A stretch of DNA of 64,000 bases, from the NCBI RefSeq assembly GCF_004016445.2, contig NZ_SADT02000001.1:43630-107629 (forward strand), in the 5' to 3' direction. The translations under genes and the position numbers were made by a program. Positions 45,361-54,411 of the stretch are shown one piece after another (position 1 is the first letter of the stretch; each line of letters opens with the position of its first letter). The notes beneath the pieces are model-generated. The model had not been told where the DNA came from, searched no databases, and saw only the letters and a program-made list of their open reading frames with translations. Source of the DNA: Mesorhizobium sp. M2E.F.Ca.ET.219.01.1.1. GTDB taxonomy: Bacteria > Pseudomonadota > Alphaproteobacteria > Rhizobiales > Rhizobiaceae.

Positions 45361-45714
45361 CTAAGCGGCGCGGCCGTCGAAGCCGAAGACCTCCACCACG
45401 GCAAGATCGATGTCCTCGAGACAGTTGATGTTGATATAGGCCGTGCGCTCGCCGCTTTCGCCGACATCCTCGGCGAAAGGGTGGATGCCGCAGGTCCGGC
45501 AGAAACGATGCGCGATCGAGCCCTTGCCAAAAGTGTATTTGCCGAGGTCATCGCCCCAGGCGACCAGGCGCAGGCTGCCATGCGGCACCGCCCACAGCAG
45601 CGCGCCCTTGCGCGCGCAGATCGAGCAGTTGCAGCGCACCGCGCCGCCGATCTCACCTTTGACCTCGAACGCCACCTTGCCGCAGTGGCAGCTGCCTTTG
45701 TACAGCATCAGCAT
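45361..45714 (-). CDS. GFA-family (glutathione-dependent formaldehyde-activating-like) zinc protein
   Basis: A 117-aa CENP-V/GFA fold with the zinc cysteines in CHCGKVAFEV, CNCSICARKGAL and FCRTCGIHPFAED. The frame stays open upstream to 45867, but the family starts at MLMLYKGSCHCG; ATG codons at 45714 and 45708 are both possible. Despite the family name most members have unknown substrates. It is divergent from the amidase gene. Confidence 0.88.
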   Translation of the reverse strand: MLMLYKGSCHCGKVAFEVKGEIGGAVRCNCSICARKGALLWAVPHGSLRLVAWGDDLGKYTFGKGSIAHRFCRTCGIHPFAEDVGESGERTAYININCLEDIDLAVVEVFGFDGRAA

Positions 45715-45827
45715 CTTCCCGTCGCTGGCAGGGTGCAAAGGCACACTTGCCGGGTTATCTCTTTGCCGGCCCAACATCGGCCGCCCGCTTAAAAGACGTT
45801 GCAATTTTGCAAGGCCCGACATCGAAA

Positions 45828-47123
45828 ATGCAATCCACCCGCGACCGTCTCGAAACCATCCTGTCACGTCTTGCCAATCGCGCGGCCGATGAGCGCGTCT
45901 ACACGAAGTTCTATGCCGAGGCCGCTCGGGCAGCCGCCGATGCGTCCGACGCTCGCCGCAAAGCCGGCGTCAGCCTTGGCCCGCTCGACGGGCGTATCGT
46001 TTCGATCAAGGACCTGTTCGACGTCGCCGGCGAGCCGACAGCGGCCGGGTCGCTGATCCGCGCCGAAGCCGCACCTGCCGCGCGAGATGCGGTGATCGTG
46101 CGGAGGCTGCGACAGGCGGGCGCCGTCATCCTCGGCAAGACCAACATGACCGAGTTCGCCTTCACCGCGATCGGCGACAATCTGCGTTACGGCACGCCCG
46201 GCAATGCTGCCGACGCCAGGCTGATTCCGGGCGGCTCGTCATCGGGTGCGGGCGTTGCGGTCGGCGAGGGTACAAGCGACATCTCCATCGGTTCGGATAC
46301 TGGCGGCTCGGTGCGCATTCCGGCCTCGCTCAACGGCGTCGTCGGCTTCAAGCCGACAGCGCGGCGTGTGCCTTTGACCGGCGCCTTTCCGCTGTCGATG
46401 ACGCTGGATTCGATCGGCCCGCTTGCCCGCAGCGTCGCCGATTGCGCGCTCACCGATGCGATCATGGCGGGAGAAGAGCCGGCGGCGCTTCAGCCGGGCT
46501 CGCTCGAGACCTTGCGCATCGGCATCCCGCGCGGCGTGCTGTTCGGCGAGACGCAAGCCGAGGTCGCCGGAGCTTTCGAGGCCTGCCTCGACAGGATCGG
46601 GCAGGCCGGCGCAGGCGTCGCCGATGTGTCCATCGACGATCTCGTCGCCGAGATGCGCGCTGCCACCAGACGCAGCACGATCGCGTCGATGGAAGGCGCC
46701 GAAGTGCATGCCGATTGGCTGGCGAGCGGAGCCTCGGTGCCCGTCGATCCGCATGTTACCGGGCCGTTGTCGCGCGCGCTGGCGGTTCCCGCCTCGGCCT
46801 ATATCCGCACGATCCGCCGCCGCGGCGAGCTTGTGGCGGCGATGGCGGGACGGCTGGACGCAGTCGACGTGCTAGCCTTGCCGACCGTGCCGATGGTCGC
46901 GCCTTCCATTGCCGCCATGGCCGGGGACGAGGCGTTGCGCGACAGGACCGAAGGCCTGCTCTTGCGCAACACGCAGGTCGCCAACCAGTTCGACCTCTGC
47001 GCGATCTCGCTGCCGATGCCGGGCACCAAGCTGCCGGCCGGGTTGATGCTGGTGGGCAAGCATGGGGATGACAGGCGCCTGTTGCGCATTGCGGCCGCTG
47101 TCGAGGCGCTGCTGCGCGGGTAA
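45828..47123 (+). CDS. Amidase-signature-family hydrolase
   Basis: A 431-aa amidase with the Ser-cisSer-Lys triad at Lys61 (SIKDLF), Ser137 (IPGGSSSGAG) and Ser161 (SIGSDTGGSVRIPA). The ATG at 45828 (MQSTRDRLE) is used; the longer frame overlaps the divergent GFA gene. The amide substrate cannot be told from the sequence. It lacks the extra domain of AtzF and is not near gatB/C, so GatA is unlikely. Confidence 0.9.
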   Translation: MQSTRDRLETILSRLANRAADERVYTKFYAEAARAAADASDARRKAGVSLGPLDGRIVSIKDLFDVAGEPTAAGSLIRAEAAPAARDAVIVRRLRQAGAVILGKTNMTEFAFTAIGDNLRYGTPGNAADARLIPGGSSSGAGVAVGEGTSDISIGSDTGGSVRIPASLNGVVGFKPTARRVPLTGAFPLSMTLDSIGPLARSVADCALTDAIMAGEEPAALQPGSLETLRIGIPRGVLFGETQAEVAGAFEACLDRIGQAGAGVADVSIDDLVAEMRAATRRSTIASMEGAEVHADWLASGASVPVDPHVTGPLSRALAVPASAYIRTIRRRGELVAAMAGRLDAVDVLALPTVPMVAPSIAAMAGDEALRDRTEGLLLRNTQVANQFDLCAISLPMPGTKLPAGLMLVGKHGDDRRLLRIAAAVEALLRG

Positions 47124-47501
47124 TCAGCGCGCCGAGCAGTGCTTGCGCTCGCCGTCCTTGGCGGCGCGCACGACGCGCGTCGCGACCAGCCAAGGCAAGT
47201 TGTGGTCCTCGACGCGATGCTGGATCGACCCTCTTACGACGATCTTTCCGGCGTAAAGCTTGTCTGGGAAATCGACCGCGGCCCTATCCAACGGCGGCAA
47301 TCGGGTCGTGTCGATCACCACGCCCTTGATGACCGCGCCGGTGGTGAGGTCGAGTGCGTCGCCGGAAGGGCAGGGAGCCATCACGCAAGCTATCCCATTG
47401 CTGCAGTAGACGTAACTGTTGCTCTCGGCCGTGGCAAGCGAGGGCAATGCCGCGACCAAGGAGGCGGCGACGGCAAGTAACGGGAAGCGACGGCGGGACA
47501 T
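47124..47501 (-). CDS. Hypothetical exported protein (125 aa)
   Basis: A clear Sec signal (MSRRRFPLLAVAASLVAALPSLATA) is followed by a small mature domain with Cys residues in YVYCSNGIACVMAPCPSGD that could pair as disulfides. It also has the C-terminal segment KLYAGKIVVRGSIQHRVEDHNLPWLVATRVVRA. I recognise no family. The gene begins immediately past the amidase stop on the other strand and stands alone. Confidence 0.75.
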   Translation of the reverse strand: MSRRRFPLLAVAASLVAALPSLATAESNSYVYCSNGIACVMAPCPSGDALDLTTGAVIKGVVIDTTRLPPLDRAAVDFPDKLYAGKIVVRGSIQHRVEDHNLPWLVATRVVRAAKDGERKHCSAR

Positions 47502-47542
47502 GTTTTCAACGTCGCGGAGAATTGGGGCAAAACGGCGATGCT

Positions 47543-48523
47543 CTACACGTCCATCGGAAAGCGTCGCCGGTAGTGCTCGATCACTTCCGGATTGCGCAGG
47601 TTGACCGGCAGCTTGCCGGCCAGCACCAGCAGCGCCTCGCCCGCCGCGCCGACGCCCATGCGCATCATCGATTCCTCGGTGATGCCGGCCATGTGCGGGG
47701 TGATGATGACGTTGTCGAAGTCGAAATAGGGATGGTTGGGCGGCAGCGGCTGCGTGGAAAAAACATCGAGCGCCGCACCGCCGATGCGGTCTTCCCGCAA
47801 GGCTTCGATCAGCGCCTCGTCATCGACCACCGGGCCGCGCGATACGTTGATCAGCAGCGCGTTGGGCTTCATGCGGGCGATGCGCTCGCGGCTGATTAGC
47901 CCTCGCGTCTCCTCCGTCAGCGGGCAGCAGAGCACGATGATGTCGCTTTGCTCGACCAGCGCGTCGATCGACAGGAAGCCGACGCGTTCGGGCGCCGGGC
48001 GCAGGCTGCGGGTCGTCGCCACGACATTGAGGTCGAAGCCATGGGCGGCGATATGGCCGACGGCCTGGCCGACCGCGCCGAGGCCGACGATGCCGATGGT
48101 CTTGCCGGCAAGCTCGCTGGTCGAATTGGCGTGCTCGCGCCCGGCGAGCCAGCCCTTGGCGCGCAGGTCGCGGTCCATCGCGCGGAAGCGGCGCAATAGG
48201 GCAAGCGCTACGAACATCACATGCTCGGCGACCGAGCGGGCGTTGACCGCAGGCACGTTCGCGACCAGCACGCCGGCGGCGGTCGCCGCCTCGAGCGGGA
48301 TCATGTCCAGCCCGGCGCCGTGGCGGATCGCCGCGCGCAGGTTCGAAGCACCCGCAAACAGTTCCGGCGGCAACTGCGCGCGCACGATGACGATGTCGGC
48401 GTCGCGGGCTTCGCTGGTCAGCGTCTTGGGATCGAGCGCGGAAGCGATCACAAGCCGCCCGGCGCCGGCCAGCATGGCCGTGGCGCGTGGATGCAGCGGA
48501 TGCGTCGACAGGATCTTGCGCAT
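47543..48523 (-). CDS. D-isomer-specific 2-hydroxyacid dehydrogenase
   Basis: The 326-aa NAD-dependent enzyme has an N-terminal substrate domain with IRHGAGLDMIPLEAA and the Rossmann motif TIGIVGLGAVGQAVGHIA. The catalytic Arg is in INVSRGPVVDD, Glu in the EDRIGGAALDVF region, and His in ITPHMAG. The ATG at 48523 is chosen over TTG 48547. It lies 64 bp after the GntR gene on the same strand, so it may be the last enzyme of the sugar-acid cluster, acting as a glyoxylate, hydroxypyruvate or sugar-acid reductase. Confidence 0.9.
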   Translation of the reverse strand: MRKILSTHPLHPRATAMLAGAGRLVIASALDPKTLTSEARDADIVIVRAQLPPELFAGASNLRAAIRHGAGLDMIPLEAATAAGVLVANVPAVNARSVAEHVMFVALALLRRFRAMDRDLRAKGWLAGREHANSTSELAGKTIGIVGLGAVGQAVGHIAAHGFDLNVVATTRSLRPAPERVGFLSIDALVEQSDIIVLCCPLTEETRGLISRERIARMKPNALLINVSRGPVVDDEALIEALREDRIGGAALDVFSTQPLPPNHPYFDFDNVIITPHMAGITEESMMRMGVGAAGEALLVLAGKLPVNLRNPEVIEHYRRRFPMDV

Positions 48524-48587
48524 GGGGGGTCCATTTGTTTCACGCAATTCCGGACGGAAAACCGCTTCACACTTTTCCTGGAATTGC

Positions 48588-49304
48588 TCAAGCCTTTTCG
48601 AGCGCCGCGCTTTTCGGCTCCGTTCCGTGGCCTTCGATGATCCCCTTCCAGTAGCTCTCGGCGCCCTGCAAATGGGCGTTCATCAGGGCCTGGGCGAGAT
48701 TGCCGTCGCGGCGCAGCAGCGCTTCGTAGATCTGGATGTGCTCGGCATGCGAGCGCACTGAGCGTTCGGGATCGTTGAAATAGATCGGCAGGCGCTGCTC
48801 GCCCATCAGGTAATAGACACTGCAGATGTTGTGGAAGACGCTGTTCTTGGTCGCGCGCACGATCTCGAGGTGGAACTCGCGGTCCTCCTTGGCGAGGCCT
48901 TCGCCGGCGGCAATGCGCTCTTCGGAGGCTTTCAGGATCTCGCGCAGGCGTTCGAAGTTCTCCTCGGTGGCGCGCGAGCAGGCCAATTCGGCCGCTTTGA
49001 TCTCATGGATCTTGCGCAGCTCGACCGTCTCGTAAATCTGCACCGGATCGAGCGGCAGGCCGGCGCGGGCGAACAGCGCCAGCGCTTCGACGCTTGCCTG
49101 CTTGGTGTCGATATAGATTCCGGACTTGGCGCGCCGCTCGACGATGCGCATGGCTTCGAGTATGGCGAGCGCCTCGCGGATCTGGCCGCGGCTGACGCCG
49201 AAATGTTCCGCCAGCTCGCGTTCCGACGGCGTACGGCCGGACTCCTTGTCCGAGTTGGAGAAGAGATAGGCGGCGAGTTCCGCGAGAAGGTTCTTTTCTT
49301 TCAT
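48588..49304 (-). CDS. GntR-family regulator, FadR-type (candidate TGGT-N3-ACCA regulator)
   Basis: The winged helix (about residues 4-70: LLAELAAYLFSNSDKESGRTPSERELAEHFGVSRGQIREALAILEAMRIVERRAKSGIY) carries the SERELAxxFGVSRGQIREAL pattern of FadR-like GntR proteins, whose sites have the TGGT-N3-ACCA core. An FCD domain follows (FHLEIVRATKNSVFHNICSVYY, HAEHIQIYEALLRRD). It is embedded in the catabolic cluster, 2 nt after the dehydratase stop. I infer that it binds the six operators in this window. Confidence 0.9.
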   Translation of the reverse strand: MKEKNLLAELAAYLFSNSDKESGRTPSERELAEHFGVSRGQIREALAILEAMRIVERRAKSGIYIDTKQASVEALALFARAGLPLDPVQIYETVELRKIHEIKAAELACSRATEENFERLREILKASEERIAAGEGLAKEDREFHLEIVRATKNSVFHNICSVYYLMGEQRLPIYFNDPERSVRSHAEHIQIYEALLRRDGNLAQALMNAHLQGAESYWKGIIEGHGTEPKSAALEKA

Positions 49305-49306
49305 CG

Positions 49307-50476
49307 TCAAATACGTTGCGCGTGCGCCTCCAGGAACCGCTCGGAGATGGTGAATCCCAATCCAGGCATTTCAGGGATCGCTATCATACCGTCCTTCGCT
49401 TCGACAGTCTGCTCGACCAGGTCGTGGATCATCGGATTGGCGCCGAGCGAATATTCGATGATGAAGGAGGCGGGCGAGGCGGCGCAGATATGCAGCCCGG
49501 CGAAGAAGCAGGGCGCGCCGGCCCATAGATGCGGCGCGAAGCGCAGGTTGAAGGCGCTGGCGATGGTGCCGATCCTCATGGCCTCGCTGATGCCGCCGCA
49601 AAACGCCGGATCCGGCTGGAAGATGTCGGCCGATTTCAGCACCGCCAGGTCGCGGAAGGCGTAGCGCGTCGCCTCGCTCTCGCCTGTCGCAATCGGCGTC
49701 GAGCCCGAGGCGCGCACCTCGGCCATGCCCGGCTTGTCGTCGGCGATCACCGGTTCCTCGAACCAGGCGAGGTCTAGATCGGCGGTGAGGCTGATGAAGC
49801 GCTTGGCCTCGGCCACGGTGTAGGTGCCGTGCGCGTCGACCATCAGGTCAACGTCGGGACCGATCGCCTGCCTTGCGGCGCGCACGCGCGCGGCCGACAG
49901 ATGAGGCGCGCCGTCCATGGCGCCGACGCGCATCTTCAGCGCCTTGAAGCCGCCCTTGGCGATGTAGGATTTCAATTGCTCGCCGATGGCGTCGGGGGAG
50001 GCCCAGCCGCCCGAGGCGTAGGCCTGCATGCGCTCGACCTTGCGACCGCCGAGCAGCCGCCATACCGGCTGCCCGAGCGACTTGCCGAGGATGTCCCAGA
50101 GCGCGATGTCGACGGCGCTGATCGCCGCCACGCTCATGCCGCGCCGCGCCAGCTGCGGCATGGCATGGCCGGCATGCGCCGCCGTTTCGTGCCGCACGCC
50201 GTTGTAGAGCATCTCCCAGATGACGCCGATATCGGCCGGATCACGGCCAATGAGCTGCGGGGCGATCTCGTGGTTGAGCATGTGGACGAGCGCGCCGTAG
50301 CTGCCGGCGCTGCCGGCGGCGTTCTTGCCCTCGCCCCAGCCGACCAGGCCGTCATCGGTCTCGATGCGCAAAATGGCGGCGTCGAACGTCGTCACCTGGC
50401 CGAAGTCGCTGCGATGCTGCTTCGCGGCTTCGATCGGGACACGGACCCACCAGGCCTGGACGCTTTTGATGCGCAT
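49307..50476 (-). CDS. Enolase-superfamily (mandelate racemase/muconate lactonizing-like) dehydratase
   Basis: A 389-aa protein with the capping domain at the N-terminus and a TIM barrel. The base Lys lies in GFKALKMRVG. The metal ligands are Asp in LMVDAHGTY, Glu in LAWFEEPV and Glu in PIATGESEATR, and the general-base His in RFAPHLWAG. The KxR and His pattern is that of acid-sugar dehydratases. The product is probably a 2-keto-3-deoxy sugar acid. Substrate unknown; it is co-oriented with GntR and the isomerase upstream. Confidence 0.9.
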   Translation of the reverse strand: MRIKSVQAWWVRVPIEAAKQHRSDFGQVTTFDAAILRIETDDGLVGWGEGKNAAGSAGSYGALVHMLNHEIAPQLIGRDPADIGVIWEMLYNGVRHETAAHAGHAMPQLARRGMSVAAISAVDIALWDILGKSLGQPVWRLLGGRKVERMQAYASGGWASPDAIGEQLKSYIAKGGFKALKMRVGAMDGAPHLSAARVRAARQAIGPDVDLMVDAHGTYTVAEAKRFISLTADLDLAWFEEPVIADDKPGMAEVRASGSTPIATGESEATRYAFRDLAVLKSADIFQPDPAFCGGISEAMRIGTIASAFNLRFAPHLWAGAPCFFAGLHICAASPASFIIEYSLGANPMIHDLVEQTVEAKDGMIAIPEMPGLGFTISERFLEAHAQRI

Positions 50477-50532
50477 GTTTTCCCTTCGGCCCCTCCGCCC
50501 GCCAGGCGGAAGGACAAGCTTTGATCGGAGGT

Positions 50533-51420
50533 CTACTTGATCAGTGGCAGCAGCGTTTCGGCTGTGATGCGCATCTGGTCAGTGTAGAATTTCTCCGTAA
50601 GCACGCTGGAGCCGTGGTCCTGGATGAATTTGAGCTGCTCGGGCGAGATGTCGACCGGATTGCGCTCGACCATCTCCGGATAGGGCGCGGCCGGCGTGCG
50701 GTCGACGGGCGCGACGAATTCATTGGTCAGCGCGCCGTCGTAGCCGACGTCCTTCAGCGTGCGCACGATCTTCGGCCAGTCGATCTGGCCAAGGCCGGCG
50801 GCGAAGCGGTTGTTGTCGGCGACATGAAAGTCGAACAGCCGCTTTCCGACCTGGCGGATCGCGTCATAGACGTTAAATTCCTCCATGTGGATGTGGTAGG
50901 CGTCGAGGCAGACGCCGCATTCGGGGCTCACCGCGTCGGCGAGCGCGAGCGCCTGAGCGCCGCGGTTGAAGAGGTAGGTCTCGAAGCGGTTCAGCGGCTC
51001 GATGGCGATCCGGACGCCGACCTTCTTGGCATGGGTGAAGCATTCGCGCGTGGCATCGACCACCCAGCCCCATTCCTCCGCCTCGGTGCCGTCCGGCACC
51101 ACCTTGCCGACGGTCGCGGGGACCAGCGTGATGATCTCGCCGTCGAGCTCGCTCACCATGGTGAGCACGTCCTTGACGTATTGGACCGACCGCTCGCGCT
51201 GGCCCTGGTTCTTGGCGGCGAGGTTGCGTTCGCCCAGCATCAGCGTCACCGAACCCCAGCAGCGGATGCCGTGCTCCTTCAGCAGCGCGCGCGTCTCCTT
51301 GGTCTTGTACTGCTCGGGCTCGCCGGAAATCTCGATGGATTCGTAGCCGAACTTCTTGATGCGCTTCAGCGTCACCTCCAGCGGCTCCGCCCGCATCCAA
51401 TTGTGCGTCGAAAGATGCAT
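50533..51420 (-). CDS. Xylose-isomerase-like TIM-barrel protein 1
   Basis: The 295-aa AP-endonuclease-2-fold protein starts MHLSTHNWMRAEPLEVTLKRIKKFGYESIEISGEPEQY. Metal-site-type residues occur in RIAIEPLNRFETYLFN (Glu), CGVCLDAYHIHMEE (Asp, His), FDFHVADNNRFAAGLGQIDW (His) and ALTNEFVAP (Glu). This is the pattern of ketose 3-epimerases, e.g. D-psicose/D-tagatose 3-epimerase. It heads the minus-strand catabolic operon, with a FadR-type site about 100 bp upstream. Confidence 0.88.
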   Translation of the reverse strand: MHLSTHNWMRAEPLEVTLKRIKKFGYESIEISGEPEQYKTKETRALLKEHGIRCWGSVTLMLGERNLAAKNQGQRERSVQYVKDVLTMVSELDGEIITLVPATVGKVVPDGTEAEEWGWVVDATRECFTHAKKVGVRIAIEPLNRFETYLFNRGAQALALADAVSPECGVCLDAYHIHMEEFNVYDAIRQVGKRLFDFHVADNNRFAAGLGQIDWPKIVRTLKDVGYDGALTNEFVAPVDRTPAAPYPEMVERNPVDISPEQLKFIQDHGSSVLTEKFYTDQMRITAETLLPLIK

Positions 51421-51520
51421 GGTCTATCCTTCCCAGAATTCGCCTGTCACTTTTTACCCCGCGACGCCTCAAGAGGCGGCCGCACGTTTCCTCCCCAAGG
51501 CGTTGCCAGCATTTTCTTCG

Positions 51521-51539
51521 AAACTGGTTCGACCAATTG
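51521..51539. promoter_or_regulatory. FadR-type operator AAACTGGT-TCG-ACCAATTG
   Basis: TGGT-TCG-ACCA core with partly matching outer arms; lies 100 bp upstream of the minus-strand isomerase gene. Confidence 0.7.
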
Positions 51540-51700
51540 GGCCTTCCATGACCTCTACAGCAAATTTTAATATACGGCAAGGAGCGGGCAGGTGGCACTG
51601 ATCGTCCTGATCAATGCTATGATTTTACGAGAAAATTTTGCCAAGTTGGCAGCAAGGTTGGCGCCCATTTGAGGCTTTCGGGCGCTTGACCGAATTACGA

Positions 51701-51719
51701 GATTTGGTAATACCAGAAT
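51701..51719. promoter_or_regulatory. FadR-type operator GATTTGGT-AAT-ACCAGAAT
   Basis: TGGT-AAT-ACCA core identical to the site at 38239; lies about 100 bp upstream of the plus-strand isomerase start. Confidence 0.72.
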
Positions 51720-51819
51720 GGCATGGCGTTTAGATGCCGTCAGGACTGACCAAACAGGCTGGCCCTCGCTCAAATCGGCGCTATGCTTTGGTCGCGAAAA
51801 CAAGAGAGGGAGGATGCCG

Positions 51820-52875
51820 ATGCCGACGACGATGAAGGGTCCCGGCCTGTTTCTGGCGCAGTTCGCGGGCGACGCCGCACCGTTCAATTCACTGGCCTCG
51901 ATCACCAAATGGGCGGCCGGCCTCGGCTACAAGGGCGTGCAGATCCCGACCTGGGACGCCCGCCTGTTCGACCTCGAGAAGGCGGCGTCGTCGAAGGCCT
52001 ATTGCGACGAGGTGAAAGGCATCTGCGCCGATGCCGGCGTCGAGATCACCGAATTGTCGACGCACCTGCAGGGCCAATTGGTGGCGGTGCATCCCGCCTA
52101 TGACGCGCAGATGGACGGCTTCGCGCCGCCATCGGTGCATAACAACCCCAAGGCGCGCCAGCAATGGGCCGTCGAACAGATGAAGTTCGGCGCCAAAGCG
52201 TCGCGCAATCTCGGGCTGAACGCCTCGGTGTCGTTCACCGGCTCGCTGGCCTTCCCCTACCTCTATCCCTTCCCGCAGCGGCCGGCCGGACTGATCGAGG
52301 AAGCCTTCGGCGAGCTCGGCAAGCGCTGGAAGCCGATCCTCGATGTCTATGAGGACAATGGCGTCGATGTCGGCTACGAGATCCACCCTTCAGAGGACGT
52401 GTTCGACGGCGCGACCTTCGAGATGTTCCTAGACGCGGTCGGCGGCCACAAGCGCTGCAACATCAATTACGACCCGTCGCATTTCCTGCTGCAGCAGCTC
52501 GACTATCTCGAATTCATCGACATCTACCACGAGCGGATCAAGGCGTTCCACGTCAAGGATGCCGAGTTCAACCCGACCGGACGGCAGGGCGTCTATTCCG
52601 GCTATCAGGGCTGGGTGAACCGAGCGGGCCGCTTCCGTTCGCTTGGCGACGGGCAAGTGGATTTCGGCGGCATCTTCTCAAAACTCACCCAATACAATTA
52701 CGATTCCTGGGCGGTGCTGGAGTGGGAATGCTGCCTCAAGCATCCCGAGGACGGGGCGGCCGAAGGCGCGCCCTTCATCCAGCATCACATCATCCGGGTG
52801 ACCGAGAAAGCCTTCGATGATTTCGCCGCCGGCACGACCGACAAGAAGCTGCTGCGCGCGATGATGGGGATTTGA
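51820..52875 (+). CDS. Xylose-isomerase-like TIM-barrel protein 2
   Basis: The ATG at 51820 sits six bases after GGGAGG (another ATG at 51814 is too close). The 351-aa protein contains LGYKGVQIPTWDARLFDLEKAA, CADAGVEITELSTHLQGQL, VGYEIHPSEDVFDGATFEMFL (Glu, His), CNINYDPSHFLLQQLDYLEFI (Asp, His), KAFHVKDAEF and SWAVLEWECCLKH. The long form with an extra C-terminal helix is typical of enzymes adjacent to Gfo/Idh/MocA oxidoreductases. It is followed by such a gene. Confidence 0.9.
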   Translation: MPTTMKGPGLFLAQFAGDAAPFNSLASITKWAAGLGYKGVQIPTWDARLFDLEKAASSKAYCDEVKGICADAGVEITELSTHLQGQLVAVHPAYDAQMDGFAPPSVHNNPKARQQWAVEQMKFGAKASRNLGLNASVSFTGSLAFPYLYPFPQRPAGLIEEAFGELGKRWKPILDVYEDNGVDVGYEIHPSEDVFDGATFEMFLDAVGGHKRCNINYDPSHFLLQQLDYLEFIDIYHERIKAFHVKDAEFNPTGRQGVYSGYQGWVNRAGRFRSLGDGQVDFGGIFSKLTQYNYDSWAVLEWECCLKHPEDGAAEGAPFIQHHIIRVTEKAFDDFAAGTTDKKLLRAMMGI

Positions 52876-52911
52876 CCGCGAATTCTTTGAGAAGATTCGA
52901 CTGCGGGTCCG

Positions 52912-52993
52912 GGTGGGATTGAATTCCAGGCCGCGGCGGACCCTGATACCCGCCCGACGCTGCGCGTCGGTCCCTCTTCGCAAGGGGGAGGGT
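52912..52993. repeat. GC-rich intergenic repeat fragment
   Basis: Contains CCGACGCTGCGCGTCGG and CCCTCTTCGCAAGGGGGAGGG hairpins like one half of the repeat inside phnJ (63297-63424). It lies between two co-oriented sugar genes and ends at the ribosome site of the second. Confidence 0.6.
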
Positions 52994-53018
52994 GAGGAGC
53001 CTAGAGGAGAGGACGAAA

Positions 53019-54206
53019 ATGGTCGGCGCATCGAAGTCGGAAACGGGAGGCGGCCCGATCCGCTACGGCATGGTTGGCGGCGGGCAGGGCGCCTTCATCG
53101 GCGCGGTGCATCGCATCGCGGCGCGCATGGACAACGACTTCGTGCTGGTGGCCGGCGCGCTGTCGTCGAACCCGGAACGGGCAAAGGCCTCGGCCGAGGA
53201 ACTCGGGCTCGATCCGGCACGCAGCTACGGCTCCTATGCCGAGATGGCAAAGGCCGAAGCCAAGCGTCCCGACGGCATCGAGGCGGTGGCCATCGTCACG
53301 CCCAACAACGTGCATGTGCCGGCGGCCAAGGCCTTCCTCGAGGCCGGTATCCACGTTATCTGCGACAAGCCGCTGGCGACTTCGCTGGCCGAGGCGAAGA
53401 AGCTTGCCGCCCTGGTCGAGAAGGCCGGCAAGGTGTTCGTGCTTACCCACAATTACACCGCCTATCCGATGATCCGCCAGGCGCGCGAGATGGTGGCCAA
53501 GGGCCAGCTCGGCGACATCCGCATCGTGCAGTCGGAATATCCGCAGGACTGGCTGACCGAGGACCTCGCCGCCACCGGCCAGAAGCAGGCCTCGTGGCGC
53601 TCCGATCCGAAGCAGGCCGGCGCCGGCGGCGCGCTGGGCGACATCGGCACGCATGCCTATAACCTTGCCCGCTTCGTCTCGGGGCTCGAGCTGGATTCGC
53701 TGTCGGCCGATCTCGACGCCTTCGTGCCGGGCCGCCAGCTCGACGACAATGTCAATGTCATGCTGCGCTTCAAGCCGGTCGGCAACAAGCATCCGGCCAA
53801 GGGCATGATCTGGGCAAGCCAGGTGGCGCCCGGCCATGAGAACGGGCTGAAGCTGCGCATCTATGGCTCGAAGGGCGGGTTGGAATGGGTGCAGGCCGAC
53901 CCGAACTATCTCTGGTACACGCCGTTCGGCCAGCCGAAGCAGCTGCTCACTCGGGCTGGCGCCGGCGCGATGCCGGTGGCCGCGCGTGTGACCCGCGTGC
54001 CGTCCGGCCATCCGGAAGGCTATCTCGAAGGCTTTGCCAACATCTATCAGGAGGCCGCCCGCGCCATCCGCGCGGCGCGCAGGAAGGGTGGCAAGCCGGG
54101 GAAGGATGTGGTCTTCCCGACGATCGCGGACGGCGTCGAAGGCATGGCCTTCATCGAGGCCTGCGTGAAGTCGTCGAAGAAGAATGGGGCGTGGACGAAA
54201 CTGTAG
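53019..54206 (+). CDS. Gfo/Idh/MocA-family oxidoreductase
   Basis: The 395-aa NAD(P)-dependent sugar dehydrogenase has the Rossmann motif RYGMVGGGQGAFIGAVH, the EAVAIVTPNNVH strand, the catalytic Lys in ICDKPLATS, and GGALGDIGTHAYNLARFV, whose Asp and His act in hydride transfer. The ATG at 53019 follows GGAGAGGAC. Members of this branch oxidise the C3 hydroxyl of hexoses, inositols or glycosides, usually with TIM-barrel isomerases next door as here. Substrate not known. Confidence 0.93.
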   Translation: MVGASKSETGGGPIRYGMVGGGQGAFIGAVHRIAARMDNDFVLVAGALSSNPERAKASAEELGLDPARSYGSYAEMAKAEAKRPDGIEAVAIVTPNNVHVPAAKAFLEAGIHVICDKPLATSLAEAKKLAALVEKAGKVFVLTHNYTAYPMIRQAREMVAKGQLGDIRIVQSEYPQDWLTEDLAATGQKQASWRSDPKQAGAGGALGDIGTHAYNLARFVSGLELDSLSADLDAFVPGRQLDDNVNVMLRFKPVGNKHPAKGMIWASQVAPGHENGLKLRIYGSKGGLEWVQADPNYLWYTPFGQPKQLLTRAGAGAMPVAARVTRVPSGHPEGYLEGFANIYQEAARAIRAARRKGGKPGKDVVFPTIADGVEGMAFIEACVKSSKKNGAWTKL

Positions 54207-54215
54207 TCAGCGGCG

Positions 54216-54368
54216 GCGCCCCCTCACCCGGATTGCCAACCGAATTGCGAAGGGCAATTCGGGGCAATCCGACCTCTCCCCGAGGGGAGAGGAGCAGGTA
54301 AGCGCCGGCGCCGACCTCTTCTCCCTCTCGGGGAGAAGGTGGCCGCGAAGCGGCCGGATGAGGTGGCC
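54216..54368. repeat. Palindromic intergenic repeat, family A copy 2
   Basis: Same architecture and nearly the same sequence as 34398-34544: CCCCCTCACCCGG end, inner CCGAATTGCG...CAATTCGG hairpin, CTCTCCCCGAGGGGAGAG hairpin, and CCGGATGAGG end. It fills the gap between the oxidoreductase and the third isomerase. Confidence 0.85.
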
Positions 54369-54411
54369 CGCCAACGCAAGCGGCTGGCCGCAAGGTGGGG
54401 AGGGGGTGTCG

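Larger units (their letters stand above)
51421..51819. promoter_or_regulatory. Divergent control region of the catabolic genes
   Basis: About 400 bp between divergent TIM-barrel genes with FadR-type sites at 51521-51539 and 51701-51719, one near each promoter. No gene is supported here, though an open frame reaches back from the plus-strand gene to 51718. Confidence 0.6.
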
